A DNA stretch of 64,000 bases from contig NZ_BCYZ01000002.1 of NCBI RefSeq assembly GCF_001598455.1, positions 1-64,000 of the forward strand, in the 5' to 3' direction. The stretch's first letter is position 1. Each line of letters starts with the position of its first letter. The DNA comes from Sphingomonas pruni NBRC 15498. GTDB lineage: Bacteria > Pseudomonadota > Alphaproteobacteria > Sphingomonadales > Sphingomonadaceae. The notes beneath the pieces are model-generated. The model did not search any database. It was given only the letters and a program-made list of their open reading frames with translations, and was not told the origin of the DNA. Below are positions 1 to 9,656 of this stretch, in pieces. A program made the position numbers and the translations under genes.

Positions 1-13
1 GGGCCGGTGCCGC

Positions 14-36
14 GAAACGCGCCCTCGGCGCGTTTC
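14..36. terminator. Perfect 10-bp hairpin upstream of pyrH
   Basis: A 10-bp perfect inverted repeat with a 3-nt loop sits about 75 nt before pyrH. The right arm ends in TTTC and is followed by AAAACAAACT, so there is no proper T-tract on the plus strand. In many bacteria tsf lies just upstream of pyrH, so this could end or attenuate transcription from that gene, which is outside the window. The structure is seen; the role is inferred. Confidence 0.5.
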
Positions 37-54
37 AAAACAAACTCTATCCGC

Positions 55-83
55 TTGGCTTCGGGGCATGACGCCCCTAAGGT
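55..83 (+). promoter_or_regulatory. Possible sigma-70 promoter for the pyrH operon
   Basis: TTGGCT at 55-60 and TAAGGT at 78-83 are separated by exactly 17 nt. They lie just upstream of pyrH and downstream of the hairpin at 14-36. The spacer itself contains a small GGGGC/GCCCC palindrome. The -10 match is weak, so this is tentative. Confidence 0.3.
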
Positions 84-112
84 CCGCGCCACTTCACGAC
101 CCGAAGGTGTAG

Positions 113-835
113 ATGTCCAGCCCCGCTTATAAACGCATCCTCCTGAAACTCTCGGGCGAGGTCCTGATGGGTGAGGGGGGCTTGGCGATCGATCCGACGG
201 TCACCGCGCGCGTCGCGGGCGAGATCAAGGATGCCAGGGACGCCGGGCACGAATTGTGTGTCGTGGTCGGCGGCGGCAACATTTTCCGCGGACTGTCGGC
301 AGCGGCGAAGGGCATCGAGCGGGCGACCGCCGACTATATGGGCATGCTGGCGACGGTGATGAATGCGCTGGCGGTGCAGAACGCGCTCGAGCAGGTCGGG
401 GTCGACACCCGGGTGCAGTCCGCGATTCCGATGCAGTCGGTATGCGAACCTTTCATTCGACGCCGCGCGATGCGCCACCTCGAAAAGGGACGCGTGGTGA
501 TCTTCGCCGCCGGCGTCGGCTCGCCTTTCTTCACGACCGACAGCGGCGCTGCGCTGCGCGCCGCCGAAATGAATTGCGACGCGCTGTTCAAGGGTACCTC
601 GGTCGACGGCGTCTACAATGCCGACCCCAAGAAGGACTCTGCGGCAAAGCGTTATGAGACCGTGAGTTACGACACGGTGCTCGCAGATAATCTCAAGGTG
701 ATGGATGCAAGCGCCATAGCCTTGTGCCGCGACAACAATATTCCGATCGTGGTGTTCAACATCCGCGAGCCGGGCAATCTTGCCTCGGTGCTGCGCGGAG
801 AGGGCGTCTCGACGGTAGTGCAAAAGGAAGGATGA
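113..835 (+). CDS. pyrH: UMP kinase
   Basis: Phosphorylates UMP to UDP with ATP in the cytoplasm, the committed step to UTP and CTP. The 240-aa product has the usual length for the bacterial hexameric UMP kinase of the amino-acid-kinase fold. KLSGEVLMG near residue 12 is the phosphate-binding loop, and GGGNIFRG and the [10 protein letters not shown] stretch match the family. The ATG start has GAAGG about 7 nt upstream. It is the first gene of the window's first operon and is followed 3 nt later by frr, the conserved pyrH-frr pair. Identification is secure. Confidence 0.97.
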   Translation: MSSPAYKRILLKLSGEVLMGEGGLAIDPTVTARVAGEIKDARDAGHELCVVVGGGNIFRGLSAAAKGIERATADYMGMLATVMNALAVQNALEQVGVDTRVQSAIPMQSVCEPFIRRRAMRHLEKGRVVIFAAGVGSPFFTTDSGAALRAAEMNCDALFKGTSVDGVYNADPKKDSAAKRYETVSYDTVLADNLKVMDASAIALCRDNNIPIVVFNIREPGNLASVLRGEGVSTVVQKEG

Positions 836-838
836 CAC

Positions 839-1396
839 ATGGCCGCTTATGACAAGGCCGATCTCGAGCGCCGCATGGCCGGCGCGGTCGAAGCGCTGAA
901 GCACGATCTCGGCGGGCTGCGCACCGGTCGCGCGTCGACCGCGTTGCTCGATCCGGTGACGGTCGAGGTGTACGGATCGCACATGCCGCTCAACCAGGTC
1001 GCGACGGTGTCTGCGCCCGAGCCGCGCATGTTGTCGGTCCAGGTGTGGGACAAGTCGAATGTCGGCCCGGTCGAAAAGGCGATCCGCTCGGCCGGTCTCG
1101 GCCTCAACCCGATCAACGACGGCAATACGTTGCGGCTGCCGATCCCCGATCTGACCGAGGAACGCCGCAAGGAACTCGCGAAACTCGCGGGCCAATATGC
1201 TGAGAAGGCGCGGATCGCGGCGCGCAACGTGCGTCGCGACGGGATGGATTCGCTCAAGACCGACGAGAAGAAGGGCGTGTACTCCGAGGATGAGCGCAAG
1301 CGCCATGAGACCGAAGTGCAGAAGGTGACCGACAGCACGATCGCCGATATCGACGCCGCGGCAACGGCCAAGGAAAAGGAAATCCTGGGCCAGTGA
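839..1396 (+). CDS. frr: Ribosome recycling factor
   Basis: Works with EF-G to split the post-termination ribosome so that it can be reused. The 185-aa length is exactly that of typical RRF. The sequence matches the family throughout: LRTGRAS near residues 29-35, the [12 protein letters not shown] segment, and the C-terminal helix rich in Lys and Glu. It begins 3 nt after pyrH and its stop overlaps the GTG start of uppS by 4 nt, so translational coupling is likely. Confidence 0.97.
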   Translation: MAAYDKADLERRMAGAVEALKHDLGGLRTGRASTALLDPVTVEVYGSHMPLNQVATVSAPEPRMLSVQVWDKSNVGPVEKAIRSAGLGLNPINDGNTLRLPIPDLTEERRKELAKLAGQYAEKARIAARNVRRDGMDSLKTDEKKGVYSEDERKRHETEVQKVTDSTIADIDAAATAKEKEILGQ

Positions 1397-2136
1397 AGCC
1401 CGTCGCCGCCACCGATATGGCGCCGGCCGCTTCAAGCGCGGTGCTGCCGCGCCATGTCGCCATCATCATGGACGGTAATGGCCGTTGGGCGAAGAAGCGT
1501 CATTTGCCGCGGCTCGCCGGGCATCGCCAGGGCGTCGAGGCGGTCCGCAAGGTCACCCGCGCGGGTCGCGCGATGGGGATCGAGGCGATGACGCTCTACG
1601 CTTTTTCGTCCGAGAATTGGCGGCGTCCCGAGGAGGAAGTTGGCGACCTGATGGGTCTGCTGCGCCATTTCATCCGCAGTGACCTCGACGAGCTGGTCCG
1701 CGAGAATGTGCGGCTGCGGGTGATCGGCGATTACCGCCGCTTCTCCCCCGATCTGGTCGCGATGATCGACGACGCGACCGGGCGCACGTCGGCCAACACG
1801 GGTCCGTTGCTGGCGATCGCGCTCAATTACGGGTCGCAGGCCGAATTGGCCGGCGTGGCTCGAGAACTGGCGCGCCGGGTGCGCGACGAGGGCATGGCGA
1901 TCGAGGATATCGATACTCAGGCGATCGAAAACCTGCTCGACACGCATGACTTGCCGCCGCTTGATTTGTTGATCCGCACCTCGGGCGAACAGCGGCTGTC
2001 GAACTTCCTGCTGTGGCAGGCGGCCTATGCCGAATTGCTGTTCGTCGATACGTTGTGGCCTGATTTCAATGCCGAAACATTGAGCGAGGCGATCGCCGCC
2101 TTCGGGCGACGGCAACGCCGTTTTGGAGGCCTGTGA
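1393..2136 (+). CDS. uppS: Di-trans,poly-cis-undecaprenyl-diphosphate synthase (UPP synthase)
   Basis: Condenses isopentenyl diphosphate units onto farnesyl diphosphate to make the undecaprenyl carrier needed for peptidoglycan and LPS. The cis-prenyltransferase signature [12 protein letters not shown] is at residues 25-35, with catalytic Asp27. The C-terminal [15 protein letters not shown] block matches family region V. The GTG at 1393 overlaps the frr stop (GTGA); an in-frame ATG at 1417 is the alternative start. It sits between frr and cdsA as in most Proteobacteria, tying lipid-carrier supply to phospholipid and outer-membrane genes. Confidence 0.96.
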   Translation: MKPVAATDMAPAASSAVLPRHVAIIMDGNGRWAKKRHLPRLAGHRQGVEAVRKVTRAGRAMGIEAMTLYAFSSENWRRPEEEVGDLMGLLRHFIRSDLDELVRENVRLRVIGDYRRFSPDLVAMIDDATGRTSANTGPLLAIALNYGSQAELAGVARELARRVRDEGMAIEDIDTQAIENLLDTHDLPPLDLLIRTSGEQRLSNFLLWQAAYAELLFVDTLWPDFNAETLSEAIAAFGRRQRRFGGL

Positions 2137-2948
2137 GCGACCGTTCCGCGCGCCCGCCGAAGCGCCCGCCCGAATTGTTGGTCCGCGCCACGGTGGGCCT
2201 TGGCCTGATGGCCTTGGCGTTGGCCGCGGTTGTGCTTGGCGGATGGATATTCTGGCTGCTCGTCGCGGCGATGGCGATGGTCATGATCGCGGAATGGGCA
2301 GACCTGGTCGGCACCGCGGCCCGCGACAAACGTGGCGCGATGCTGGCTCTCGTTGTGCCGTTGACCGTGATGTCGCCCGCCGCCTGGGGGCCGGGCTGGT
2401 TCGCTTTGGGAATCGTTGGCGCGGCGGCGGTGTTCGTCGCAGCGGTGTTCAAGCCCCGCGCGCTGGGACTGGGCATGGTCTATGTCGGCGCGCCGGTCCT
2501 GGCGCTGCTGGTCATCCGCGAAAACCGCGAATTCGGGCTGATCTACACACTCTGGACGCTGGCGCTGGTCTGGATGTGCGACATCGGCGCCTATTTCGCC
2601 GGAAAATTTATCGGCGGCCCGAAACTCGCGCCGATGATCAGCCCCAACAAGACCTGGGCCGGGCTGATCGGCGGCATCGCGGCGGCGAGCGCCTTCGGCT
2701 GGGTCCTCCATTGGCAATATGGTTTGGCGATGCGGCTGACACTGGCGACTCCCATCCTGGCGTTGCTCGCCCAAGGCGGCGACCTGTTCGAAAGCTGGCT
2801 CAAACGCCGCGCCGGCACCAAGGATAGCGGGACTCTGTTCCCCGGCCACGGCGGGGCGCTCGACCGGCTCGACGGGCTGGTGCCGGTGGCTCCGGTTGCC
2901 GCGTTCCTGGTCGTCATCGTTCCCCTCCTGTACGTCTGGCGCCCATGA
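2133..2948 (+). CDS. cdsA: Phosphatidate cytidylyltransferase (CDP-diglyceride synthase)
   Basis: Integral inner-membrane enzyme that makes CDP-diacylglycerol from phosphatidate and CTP, the branch point of phospholipid synthesis. Several hydrophobic helices fill residues 20-170. The CdsA signature (SWLKRRAGTKDSG, then PGHGGALDRLDG) lies at about residues 220-248. It starts at a GTG that overlaps the uppS stop by 4 nt, and its own stop overlaps the dxr ATG. At 271 aa it is of normal length. Confidence 0.95.
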   Translation: MSDRSARPPKRPPELLVRATVGLGLMALALAAVVLGGWIFWLLVAAMAMVMIAEWADLVGTAARDKRGAMLALVVPLTVMSPAAWGPGWFALGIVGAAAVFVAAVFKPRALGLGMVYVGAPVLALLVIRENREFGLIYTLWTLALVWMCDIGAYFAGKFIGGPKLAPMISPNKTWAGLIGGIAAASAFGWVLHWQYGLAMRLTLATPILALLAQGGDLFESWLKRRAGTKDSGTLFPGHGGALDRLDGLVPVAPVAAFLVVIVPLLYVWRP

Positions 2949-4102
2949 AGACCGTCACCATTCTGGGCGCGACCGGATCGGTCGGCACATCCACGCTCGA
3001 CCTGATCGAGCGCGAGCCCGATCGCTTCAAGGTGCGGGCGTTGACCGCCAATTGCGACGTCGAGCGCCTTGCGGCGGCGGCGCGGCGAACGCGCGCCGAA
3101 TTGGCGGTGGTCGCCGACGAGAGCTGCCTACCCGCGCTGCGCGAGGCGCTGGCCGGTACCGGCATCGATGTCGCGGGCGGCGTGCAAGCGATATGCGACG
3201 CCGCGCGATCGGGAGCCGATCTCACCGTTGGGGCGATCGTGGGGTGCGCGGGGCTGCGTCCAGTGATGGCGGCGGTGGAGCAGGGCGGCACCGTGGTGAT
3301 CGCCAACAAGGAACCGCTGGTTTCGGCGGGGGAATTGGTGGTCGACGCGGCGCGGCGATTCGGCGCGACGCTGCTGCCCGCCGATTCCGAGCACAATGCG
3401 ATCTTTCAATGTTTCGATCCTGCCCAGGCGAAGCACGTCCGCCGTATCATCCTGACCGCGAGCGGCGGACCGTTTCGCGACTGGAGCCTAGAGCGCATGC
3501 GCGACGTCACGCCGCAACAGGCGGTGGCGCATCCCAATTGGACGATGGGCGCCAAGATATCTGTCGATTCGGCGACGATGATGAACAAGGGCCTCGAATT
3601 GATCGAGGCCGCACGGCTGTTCCCGGTCGAGGCCGACAATATCGAGATCATCGTGCATCGGCAGTCGCTGGTCCATTCGCTGGTGGAATATGCCGATGGA
3701 TCGGTGCTCGCGCAGTTGGGGCCGGCCGACATGAGGACGCCGATCGCTTATTGCCTCGCCTGGCCGGAACGGATGGCGACGCCGATGGCGCCGCTCGACC
3801 TGATCGCCGCCGGCAGGCTCGATTTCGAAGCTCCTGATGAGCAACGTTTTCCCGCACTGGCATTGGCGCGCCGCGCGCTGACCGCGGGAGGCGGGCGCCC
3901 GGCGATTCTCAACGCCGCCAACGAGGTCGCGGTGGCGGCCTTTCTGGCGGGCAAAATCGGTTTCCTCGAAATTGCCGCAATCGTCGCCGATACGCTCGAC
4001 GGCTACGACCCGCCCGCGCCCGAGACACTGGACGACGTACTGGCTATAGATGACGAAGCGCGTACCATCGCGGGCGAGCGTGTAGAGGATTGCGTTACCT
4101 GA
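2945..4102 (+). CDS. dxr: 1-deoxy-D-xylulose 5-phosphate reductoisomerase
   Basis: Converts DXP to 2-C-methyl-D-erythritol 4-phosphate with NADPH, the second step of the MEP isoprenoid pathway; the later steps IspD and IspF are encoded at 31519-32649. GATGSVGTSTL at residues 8-18 is the NADPH-binding motif. NKEPLVSAGE, DSEHNAIFQ, SGGPFRDW and ATMMNKGLELIEA are the substrate and metal motifs. The ATG start overlaps the cdsA stop (ATGA), and the gene stop overlaps the rseP ATG (TGATG). Confidence 0.96.
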   Translation: MKTVTILGATGSVGTSTLDLIEREPDRFKVRALTANCDVERLAAAARRTRAELAVVADESCLPALREALAGTGIDVAGGVQAICDAARSGADLTVGAIVGCAGLRPVMAAVEQGGTVVIANKEPLVSAGELVVDAARRFGATLLPADSEHNAIFQCFDPAQAKHVRRIILTASGGPFRDWSLERMRDVTPQQAVAHPNWTMGAKISVDSATMMNKGLELIEAARLFPVEADNIEIIVHRQSLVHSLVEYADGSVLAQLGPADMRTPIAYCLAWPERMATPMAPLDLIAAGRLDFEAPDEQRFPALALARRALTAGGGRPAILNAANEVAVAAFLAGKIGFLEIAAIVADTLDGYDPPAPETLDDVLAIDDEARTIAGERVEDCVT

Positions 4103-5232
4103 TGCAGAGTCCCGGTCTGATCCTGTACATTGTCGGCTTCGCGCTGTTGCTGGGGCCGCTCGTGTTCTTCCACGAGCTCGGCCATTATCTCGCCGCGCGG
4201 CTGTTCGGCATCAAGTCGGAAGTTTTTTCGATCGGGTTTGGCCCGGAAATCACCGGCTGGACCGACAAACGCGGCACGCGCTGGAAACTGAGCTGGATCC
4301 CGCTTGGCGGCTATGTCCGCTTCGCTGGCGACATGAACCCGGCCAGCCAGCCCGACCCTGCCTGGCTGGCGCTGCCGCCGGCGGAGCGCGCCCGCACCTT
4401 CCAGGCCAAACCATTGTGGCAACGCGCGATCGTCGTGCTGGCCGGTCCCGTGACCAATTTCCTCCTCGCTCTGCTGATCCTGATGGGATTCGCCCTGGCC
4501 TATGGCGACAATCGCACGCCTACGACCGTGGCCGGGGTGGAGAGGGGCAGCGCCGCTGCTGCGGCAGGCCTGAAGACCGGGGACAGGATCACCGCGCTGG
4601 GTGGACGCCCGGTCGAGACGTTCGAGGATTTGGCCTATTACGTCCAGCTGCGCGCCGGCGAGCGGGTCAGGATCGATTTCGATCGCAGCGGCGTCGCGAT
4701 GGCGAGCGACGCGGTGATCGGCAAGCGGCACGTCAAGGACAAGTTCGGCAACGAAGGCGATATCGGAATGCTGGGGGTCCACGCCGCCCGGCCGGTCTTC
4801 GTGCGAATCGGCGTTCTAGAGGCACCGGCTGTCGCTTCCAGGGAGCTTTGGGCGCTGGTTCGGCAAACCGGCCAGGGGCTTGGCCAATTGATTACCGGCC
4901 GCCGTCCGATAAAGGACATGTCGGGTGTTGTCGGCATGGTGAAATTCTCCGGCGAACAGCTCAGCATGGGCTGGCCCGACTTCATCTGGTTGGTCGCGAT
5001 CATCTCGATTAATTTGGGGTTCATCAACCTCTTGCCAGTCCCCATGCTCGACGGAGGGCATTTGCTGTTCTACGCGATAGAGGCTGTGCGGCGGCGTCCG
5101 GTGACGCCGGCGATCCAGGAATGGGCCTTTCGCGGCGGGCTGGCGGCGATCCTGTGCTTGTTCCTGATCGTGACGTTCAACGATCTGGGCAAGGTGGGCT
5201 TGTGGCAGCATCTCGCCGGGTTGATCGGCTGA
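4102..5232 (+). CDS. rseP: RIP metalloprotease RseP (site-2 protease)
   Basis: Inner-membrane zinc protease that cuts transmembrane segments, classically anti-sigma factors in the envelope stress response. HELGH is at residues 24-28 inside the first helix, a PDZ-like region falls at about residues 120-200, and the second metal motif (PVPMLDGGHLL) lies near residue 310. I chose the ATG at 4102 because it overlaps the dxr stop as TGATG and has GAGG about 11 nt upstream. A TTG at 4090 would add four residues. Its place between dxr and bamA is conserved in Proteobacteria. Confidence 0.94.
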   Translation: MQSPGLILYIVGFALLLGPLVFFHELGHYLAARLFGIKSEVFSIGFGPEITGWTDKRGTRWKLSWIPLGGYVRFAGDMNPASQPDPAWLALPPAERARTFQAKPLWQRAIVVLAGPVTNFLLALLILMGFALAYGDNRTPTTVAGVERGSAAAAAGLKTGDRITALGGRPVETFEDLAYYVQLRAGERVRIDFDRSGVAMASDAVIGKRHVKDKFGNEGDIGMLGVHAARPVFVRIGVLEAPAVASRELWALVRQTGQGLGQLITGRRPIKDMSGVVGMVKFSGEQLSMGWPDFIWLVAIISINLGFINLLPVPMLDGGHLLFYAIEAVRRRPVTPAIQEWAFRGGLAAILCLFLIVTFNDLGKVGLWQHLAGLIG

Positions 5233-5297
5233 AGCGGTTAGGGCAGGGCGGGCGCGCCCGTAAATCACGCGACGGCAATGTCTCCGGCTGGGGTGGA

Positions 5298-8105
5298 ATG
5301 GTGAAAGTTATCAATACGTCGAAGTTCGGAACGCGCGCCGTTACGGTGTTGCTCGCGGGAACAATGCTCTCGGGGGTGCCGGTGGCCGCCGCCGCTCAGA
5401 CCGCAGCCGCTACGCCCGCCGCGCCCGCGCCTGCCGCCACGGCACCGCAGGCTGCGCCTGGCACCCCCCAGACCGCGCCCGCCGCGCCGACCTCGCCGGC
5501 TGTGGCGCCGCAGCGCGTGATCCGCTCGCTGCGGGTCGAAGGGTCGCAGCGCATCGAGCCGGAAACGGTGCTGTCCTACACCAAGCTGCGCGTCGGCCAG
5601 GCCTATACCAACGAAACGCTCGATCAGGCGCTGCGCGACCTGCTGAACAGTGACTTGTTTGCTGACGTAACGATCGCTGGCGTTGAAACCGGTGAGATCG
5701 CGATCCGCATCCGCGAGAATCCGATCATCAACCGCGTGATCCTGGAGGGTAACAAGACCCTCAAGTCCGACAAAATTACCAAGGAAATCAAGCTCGCTCC
5801 GCGTCAGATCTTCACCCGCACCGCGGTGCGCCAGGACGTCGCGCGGATCATCGAGCTCTATCGCCGCCAGGGCCGTTTCGCCGCGCGGATCGAGCCCAAG
5901 ATGGTCAGCCTGGACCAGAATCGCGTCGACGTCGTGTTCGAGATCGATGAGGGGCCCAAGAGCAAGGTCCGCGCGATCAACATCATCGGCAACAACGTGT
6001 TCTCCGACGGCAAGCTGCGCGAGCAGATGGTCACCAAGCAGGCGCGACTGACTCGCTTCATGTCGTCCAACACGTCCTACGACCAGGATCGTCTGGCCTA
6101 TGACCAGCAGAAGCTGCGGCAATTCTACTTGACCCAGGGTTACGCCGATTTCCGCGTGACCTCGGCGGTAGCCGAGCTGACCCCGGACAAGAAGAACTTC
6201 ATCATCACTTATGTGGTGGAAGAAGGTCCGCGCTATAAGTTCGGCAACGTCACTGTCGACAGCGACATCCGCGATTTCGACAATACCAAACTCGCCGCCG
6301 GCCTGGGGATCAACAAGGGCGACTGGTACAACGCCAAGCGCGTCGAGGATTCGGTCGACCGCCTGAACGAAACCGCCGGTTTGTTCGGCTATGCGTTCAC
6401 CGACGTGAACCCGGAATTCAATCGCGACCCCGATAAGCTGACGATGTCGATCAACTTCCACATCGCGGAAGCCAAGCGCTCGTATATCGAGAAGATCGAC
6501 ATCACCGGCAACCGCAACACCCAGGACAAGGTGGTGCGTCGCGAAATCCGCCTGGCGGAAGGAGACGCGTTCAACAGCTTCCAGGTGAAGCGCTCGCAGG
6601 ATCGCATCAACAGCCTGGGCTTCTTCCAGGACAAGTTCGAGATCAAGCAGGAGCAAGGCTCCGCTCCCGACCGCGTCGTGCTCAATGCGAATGTCGAGGA
6701 AAAGGCGACCGGCGAATTGTCGCTGTCGGCCGGCTATTCGAGCCTCGAACGGTTCATCATTCAGGCCGGCATCACGCAGCGCAACTTCCGCGGCAAGGGC
6801 CAGGAGCTGCGCGCGAACGTCGACTATTCGGTCTATTCGAAGTCGGTCTCGCTCGGCTTCACCGAACCGTATCTGTTCAACAAGAACGTCGCCGTCGGCG
6901 TCGACATCTTCCGCCGCGACTATAACTCGTTCAACTATCTCGGCGACCAGCGCCAGACGACCTATTCGCAGGTCTCGACCGGGTTCCAGGTCCGCACCGG
7001 CGTGCCGATCACCGAATATTGGTCGCTGTCGGCGCGCTATGGGCTGACTTACGACGAAGTCGGCCTGGATAAGGCCACCTATTATTCCGACACCAACGCC
7101 GACGGCATCTTGGATACCTGCGATCCGCTCAAGGCAGGGCGCTATCTGTGCGACGCGATCGGCAACCGCCTGTCGTCCGTGCTCGGCTATTCGTTGGTCT
7201 ATGACAGCCTCAACAGCCGTCTGAGGCCGACCGCGGGCAAGCGCCTTGTGCTGAGCCAGGACTTTGCCGGGCTAGGCGGCGACGTGCGCTATGTCCGGTC
7301 GCGGATCGAAGCGTCGAAATACGTCAACCTCGGCCATAACTGGATTTTCTCGGTCAATGGCGAGGCCGGCTACATCGCCAGCCTGGAAAAGAGCCGGGGC
7401 GCCGGCATCGACAAGGTCCGCATCACCGATCGCTTCTATCTTGGCGAGCCGCAGATTCGCGGATTCGACATTCGCGGCGTCGGCCCGCGCGTGCGGCGTA
7501 TCAATTACATCAACACCACCGACTCGAACGGTGTCGTCACCGCGCAGACGCTCGATCCCGACAAGAAGAATTATATCGACGACGCCTTGGGCGGCCGGGC
7601 CTATTATCTCGTGCGGTTCGAGCTGCAGCCGCCGCTTTCGGGCGGTGCGCGCGAGCTGGGGCTACGTCCGTCGATCTTCCTCGATGTCGGCGCCGTCTGG
7701 GGCGTGACCAAGCCGCAGCTGACGACATTCCCGTCTCATATCGATGCCAATGGAAAGACGATCTACGACCCGATCGTGACCCCGGTCCGCAACGGCTCGG
7801 GCCAATTGCTCTATAGCTATACCGATTCAAGCGGCTCGGTCGTGTCGACGACCTGTGCGACCGGTATTCCCGATGCGAGCGGCAATTGCGTTGGCGGCAC
7901 CGCCAACAACGCGCTGACCACGTCGGCCGGTCCGTTCCTCGAGCAGTTCCTCGGAGATACGCCGCGGCCGCGCGTCTCGATCGGCTTCGGGGTCAACTGG
8001 AATTCGCCCTTCGGGCCGCTCCGCATCGACATCGCCAAGGCGCTGCTACACTCGCCCGGCGACGATACCAAACTCGTAACATTCAACGTAGGGACCCAAT
8101 TCTGA
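5298..8105 (+). CDS. bamA: Outer membrane protein assembly factor BamA
   Basis: Central Omp85 component that folds beta-barrel proteins into the outer membrane. The first 34 residues are a signal peptide (cleavage near AAAAQ). They are followed by an Ala/Pro-rich stretch at about residues 35-71, five POTRA domains starting at RVIRSLRVEG, and a C-terminal barrel ending in Phe (NVGTQF), the expected last residue. The ATG at 5298 is chosen because the open frame upstream runs inside rseP without a signal peptide. The length of 935 aa is somewhat above the E. coli protein. The next gene, encoding an OmpH/Skp chaperone, overlaps by one base. Confidence 0.95.
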   Translation: MVKVINTSKFGTRAVTVLLAGTMLSGVPVAAAAQTAAATPAAPAPAATAPQAAPGTPQTAPAAPTSPAVAPQRVIRSLRVEGSQRIEPETVLSYTKLRVGQAYTNETLDQALRDLLNSDLFADVTIAGVETGEIAIRIRENPIINRVILEGNKTLKSDKITKEIKLAPRQIFTRTAVRQDVARIIELYRRQGRFAARIEPKMVSLDQNRVDVVFEIDEGPKSKVRAINIIGNNVFSDGKLREQMVTKQARLTRFMSSNTSYDQDRLAYDQQKLRQFYLTQGYADFRVTSAVAELTPDKKNFIITYVVEEGPRYKFGNVTVDSDIRDFDNTKLAAGLGINKGDWYNAKRVEDSVDRLNETAGLFGYAFTDVNPEFNRDPDKLTMSINFHIAEAKRSYIEKIDITGNRNTQDKVVRREIRLAEGDAFNSFQVKRSQDRINSLGFFQDKFEIKQEQGSAPDRVVLNANVEEKATGELSLSAGYSSLERFIIQAGITQRNFRGKGQELRANVDYSVYSKSVSLGFTEPYLFNKNVAVGVDIFRRDYNSFNYLGDQRQTTYSQVSTGFQVRTGVPITEYWSLSARYGLTYDEVGLDKATYYSDTNADGILDTCDPLKAGRYLCDAIGNRLSSVLGYSLVYDSLNSRLRPTAGKRLVLSQDFAGLGGDVRYVRSRIEASKYVNLGHNWIFSVNGEAGYIASLEKSRGAGIDKVRITDRFYLGEPQIRGFDIRGVGPRVRRINYINTTDSNGVVTAQTLDPDKKNYIDDALGGRAYYLVRFELQPPLSGGARELGLRPSIFLDVGAVWGVTKPQLTTFPSHIDANGKTIYDPIVTPVRNGSGQLLYSYTDSSGSVVSTTCATGIPDASGNCVGGTANNALTTSAGPFLEQFLGDTPRPRVSIGFGVNWNSPFGPLRIDIAKALLHSPGDDTKLVTFNVGTQF

Positions 8106-8785
8106 TGAATAGCATGATCAAATATCTCGGCATCAGCGCAGTCGCGCTGACGACCGGTCTGGCGCTGGCGCCTGTCGCCTCGGCGCAGTCCGTCGCCGTC
8201 GCCGACCCGCAGACCGCGATCCTGAAGACGACCGCATTCACCAACGCGATCAACCAGATCAAGACCACCTACAAGACCGGTCTCGATCAGGCCGAAGCCA
8301 TCCGCAAGGAGCTCGCGCCGCTGGAGCAGGCGTTCGACGCGAACAAGGATGGCCAGCTCGACGAGTCCGAGCTCGCCAAGCTGCGCGCGTCGCCCAATTT
8401 CGCTTCGATCCAGCAGAAGGAGCAGCAGGCTTCGACGGCGGAAATGCCGGCCCTGCGCGCCCGCGCTTACGCGATCGAGCAGATCTCGGCGAAGTTCCAG
8501 CAGGCTTATGCCACGGTCAAGACGACCAAGCGCGTCAGCCTGGTGATCCGTCCGGAAGCGGCGCTGGACTTCGACGCCAATGCCGACATCACCGACGACA
8601 TCACCGCCGAGCTCAACAAGCTGGTGACGACCGTCAGCATCACTCCGCCGGCCAATTGGCAGCCGGGCGGCAACGCTGCCGGCGCCCCGGCGGCGCCGCG
8701 CGGCAATCCGCCGGCGGGCGTCCCGGGCGGCGCGCTGCCTCCGGCGCCGGCGCCTTCGACCGGCAAGAAGCCGTCCGGACGGTGA
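8105..8785 (+). CDS. skp: OmpH/Skp-family periplasmic chaperone with an EF-hand-like loop
   Basis: Predicted periplasmic holdase for unfolded outer-membrane proteins, judged by position (bamA-skp-fabZ), a signal peptide (residues 1-28, ending ASA-QS) and a long charged, helical middle. The 226-aa product is longer than E. coli Skp. Residues 78-89 read [12 protein letters not shown], a textbook EF-hand calcium loop with acidic or polar ligands at positions 1, 3, 5, 9 and 12; this is not a usual part of Skp. The C terminus (about residues 180-226) is a Pro/Gly/Ala-rich tail. The ATG overlaps the bamA stop (TGATG). Family assignment rests partly on context. Confidence 0.82.
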   Translation: MNSMIKYLGISAVALTTGLALAPVASAQSVAVADPQTAILKTTAFTNAINQIKTTYKTGLDQAEAIRKELAPLEQAFDANKDGQLDESELAKLRASPNFASIQQKEQQASTAEMPALRARAYAIEQISAKFQQAYATVKTTKRVSLVIRPEAALDFDANADITDDITAELNKLVTTVSITPPANWQPGGNAAGAPAAPRGNPPAGVPGGALPPAPAPSTGKKPSGR

Positions 8786-9261
8786 GCGACGAGGCGACGG
8801 CAGCCGCTTCCATCGGTCCGCTCGATATCGGGCGGGTGATGGCGGCGCTGCCGCACCGCTATCCGATGCTGCTGGTCGACCGTGTCGAGGAATTGATCCT
8901 CGACCGGTCGATCGCGGCGATCAAGGCGGTGACGATCAACGAAAGCTTCTTCCAGGGGCATTTTCCTGGACGTCCGATCATGCCCGGCGTGCTGATCGTC
9001 GAGGCGTTGGCGCAAGCCGCCGGCGTGCTGGCGGTCGAGAGCCTGGGGCTCGCGGGATCGGGCAAGCTGGTTTATTTCATGGCGATCGACGAAGCGAAGT
9101 TTCGCAAGCCGGTCGAACCGGGCGTGCTGCTCCGCCTCGAAGTCGAATTCGTCCAGAAGCGCTCGTCGGTGTGCAAATTCGCGGGCCGAGCGCTGATCGA
9201 TGGCCAATTGGCCGCGCAGGCGAACTTCACGGCGATGATCGCCGACCCGCCGGCAGCCTGA
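8782..9261 (+). CDS. fabZ: 3-hydroxyacyl-[acyl-carrier-protein] dehydratase FabZ
   Basis: Dehydrates 3-hydroxyacyl-ACP in type II fatty-acid synthesis. It has the hot-dog fold and the family length (159 aa). The catalytic His is H60 in [12 protein letters not shown] and the catalytic Glu is E74 in [19 protein letters not shown] (residues 25-34) is the N-terminal family motif. It starts at a GTG overlapping the skp stop (GTGA). In many Proteobacteria lpxD or lpxA accompany fabZ after skp; neither is here, and the next gene is rpmE. Confidence 0.95.
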   Translation: MSDEATAAASIGPLDIGRVMAALPHRYPMLLVDRVEELILDRSIAAIKAVTINESFFQGHFPGRPIMPGVLIVEALAQAAGVLAVESLGLAGSGKLVYFMAIDEAKFRKPVEPGVLLRLEVEFVQKRSSVCKFAGRALIDGQLAAQANFTAMIADPPAA

Positions 9262-9311
9262 CGCGGCGGAGCCCGCGCGCCGCGCATTGTTGAGGACATT
9301 TTTCGAGAGAG

Positions 9312-9340
9312 TTGCGCTGGCGGATACCCTCTGCTAGGCG
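9312..9340 (+). promoter_or_regulatory. Possible promoter for rpmE
   Basis: TTGCGC (9312-9317) and TAGGCG (9335-9340) are 17 nt apart in the 132-nt gap between fabZ and rpmE. The match to consensus is poor on the -10 side, so this is only a candidate; the gap implies that rpmE has its own promoter. Confidence 0.22.
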
Positions 9341-9393
9341 CCGCGGCTTCGCTCCCGGTCGGAAACCGGCGGCTTTCAAAAGGATTTCGCGAC

Positions 9394-9624
9394 GTGAAGA
9401 AAGACACTCACCCCGATTACCACATGATCAAGGTCCAGATGACCGACGGCACCGTGTACGAAACGCGCTCCACCTGGGGCAAGGAAGGCGACACGATGAC
9501 CCTGGAAATCGATCCCTTGTCGCATCCGGCCTGGACCGGCGGCCGCGGCCAGATGCTCGATGCGGGCGGTCAGGTGGCGCGCTTCAACAAGCGTTTCGGC
9601 GGGCTGTCGCTCACCAAGAAGTAA
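9394..9624 (+). CDS. rpmE: 50S ribosomal protein L31
   Basis: Small protein of the large ribosomal subunit. The 76 residues match the alphaproteobacterial type (KKDTHPDYH at the N terminus, [13 protein letters not shown] in the middle, [10 protein letters not shown] at the end). There is no CxxC pair, so it is the zinc-free type. It starts at GTG 9394, with AAAGGA about 10 nt upstream. It stands alone between fabZ and a PilZ gene and is followed by a GC-rich hairpin. Confidence 0.96.
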   Translation: MKKDTHPDYHMIKVQMTDGTVYETRSTWGKEGDTMTLEIDPLSHPAWTGGRGQMLDAGGQVARFNKRFGGLSLTKK

Positions 9625-9656
9625 GCCGCGCCGCTTCGGCGGTTGCGTGACGTTCG

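Noticed and set aside
77..1435. 452-aa open frame on the minus strand
   Set aside because: It runs antisense to pyrH and frr, both secure; GC-rich codons leave long antisense frames without stops, and the sequence is Arg/His-rich without family motifs.
9312..9340. Strong rpmE promoter
   Set aside because: Only a weak match is seen, so it is kept as a low-confidence candidate.
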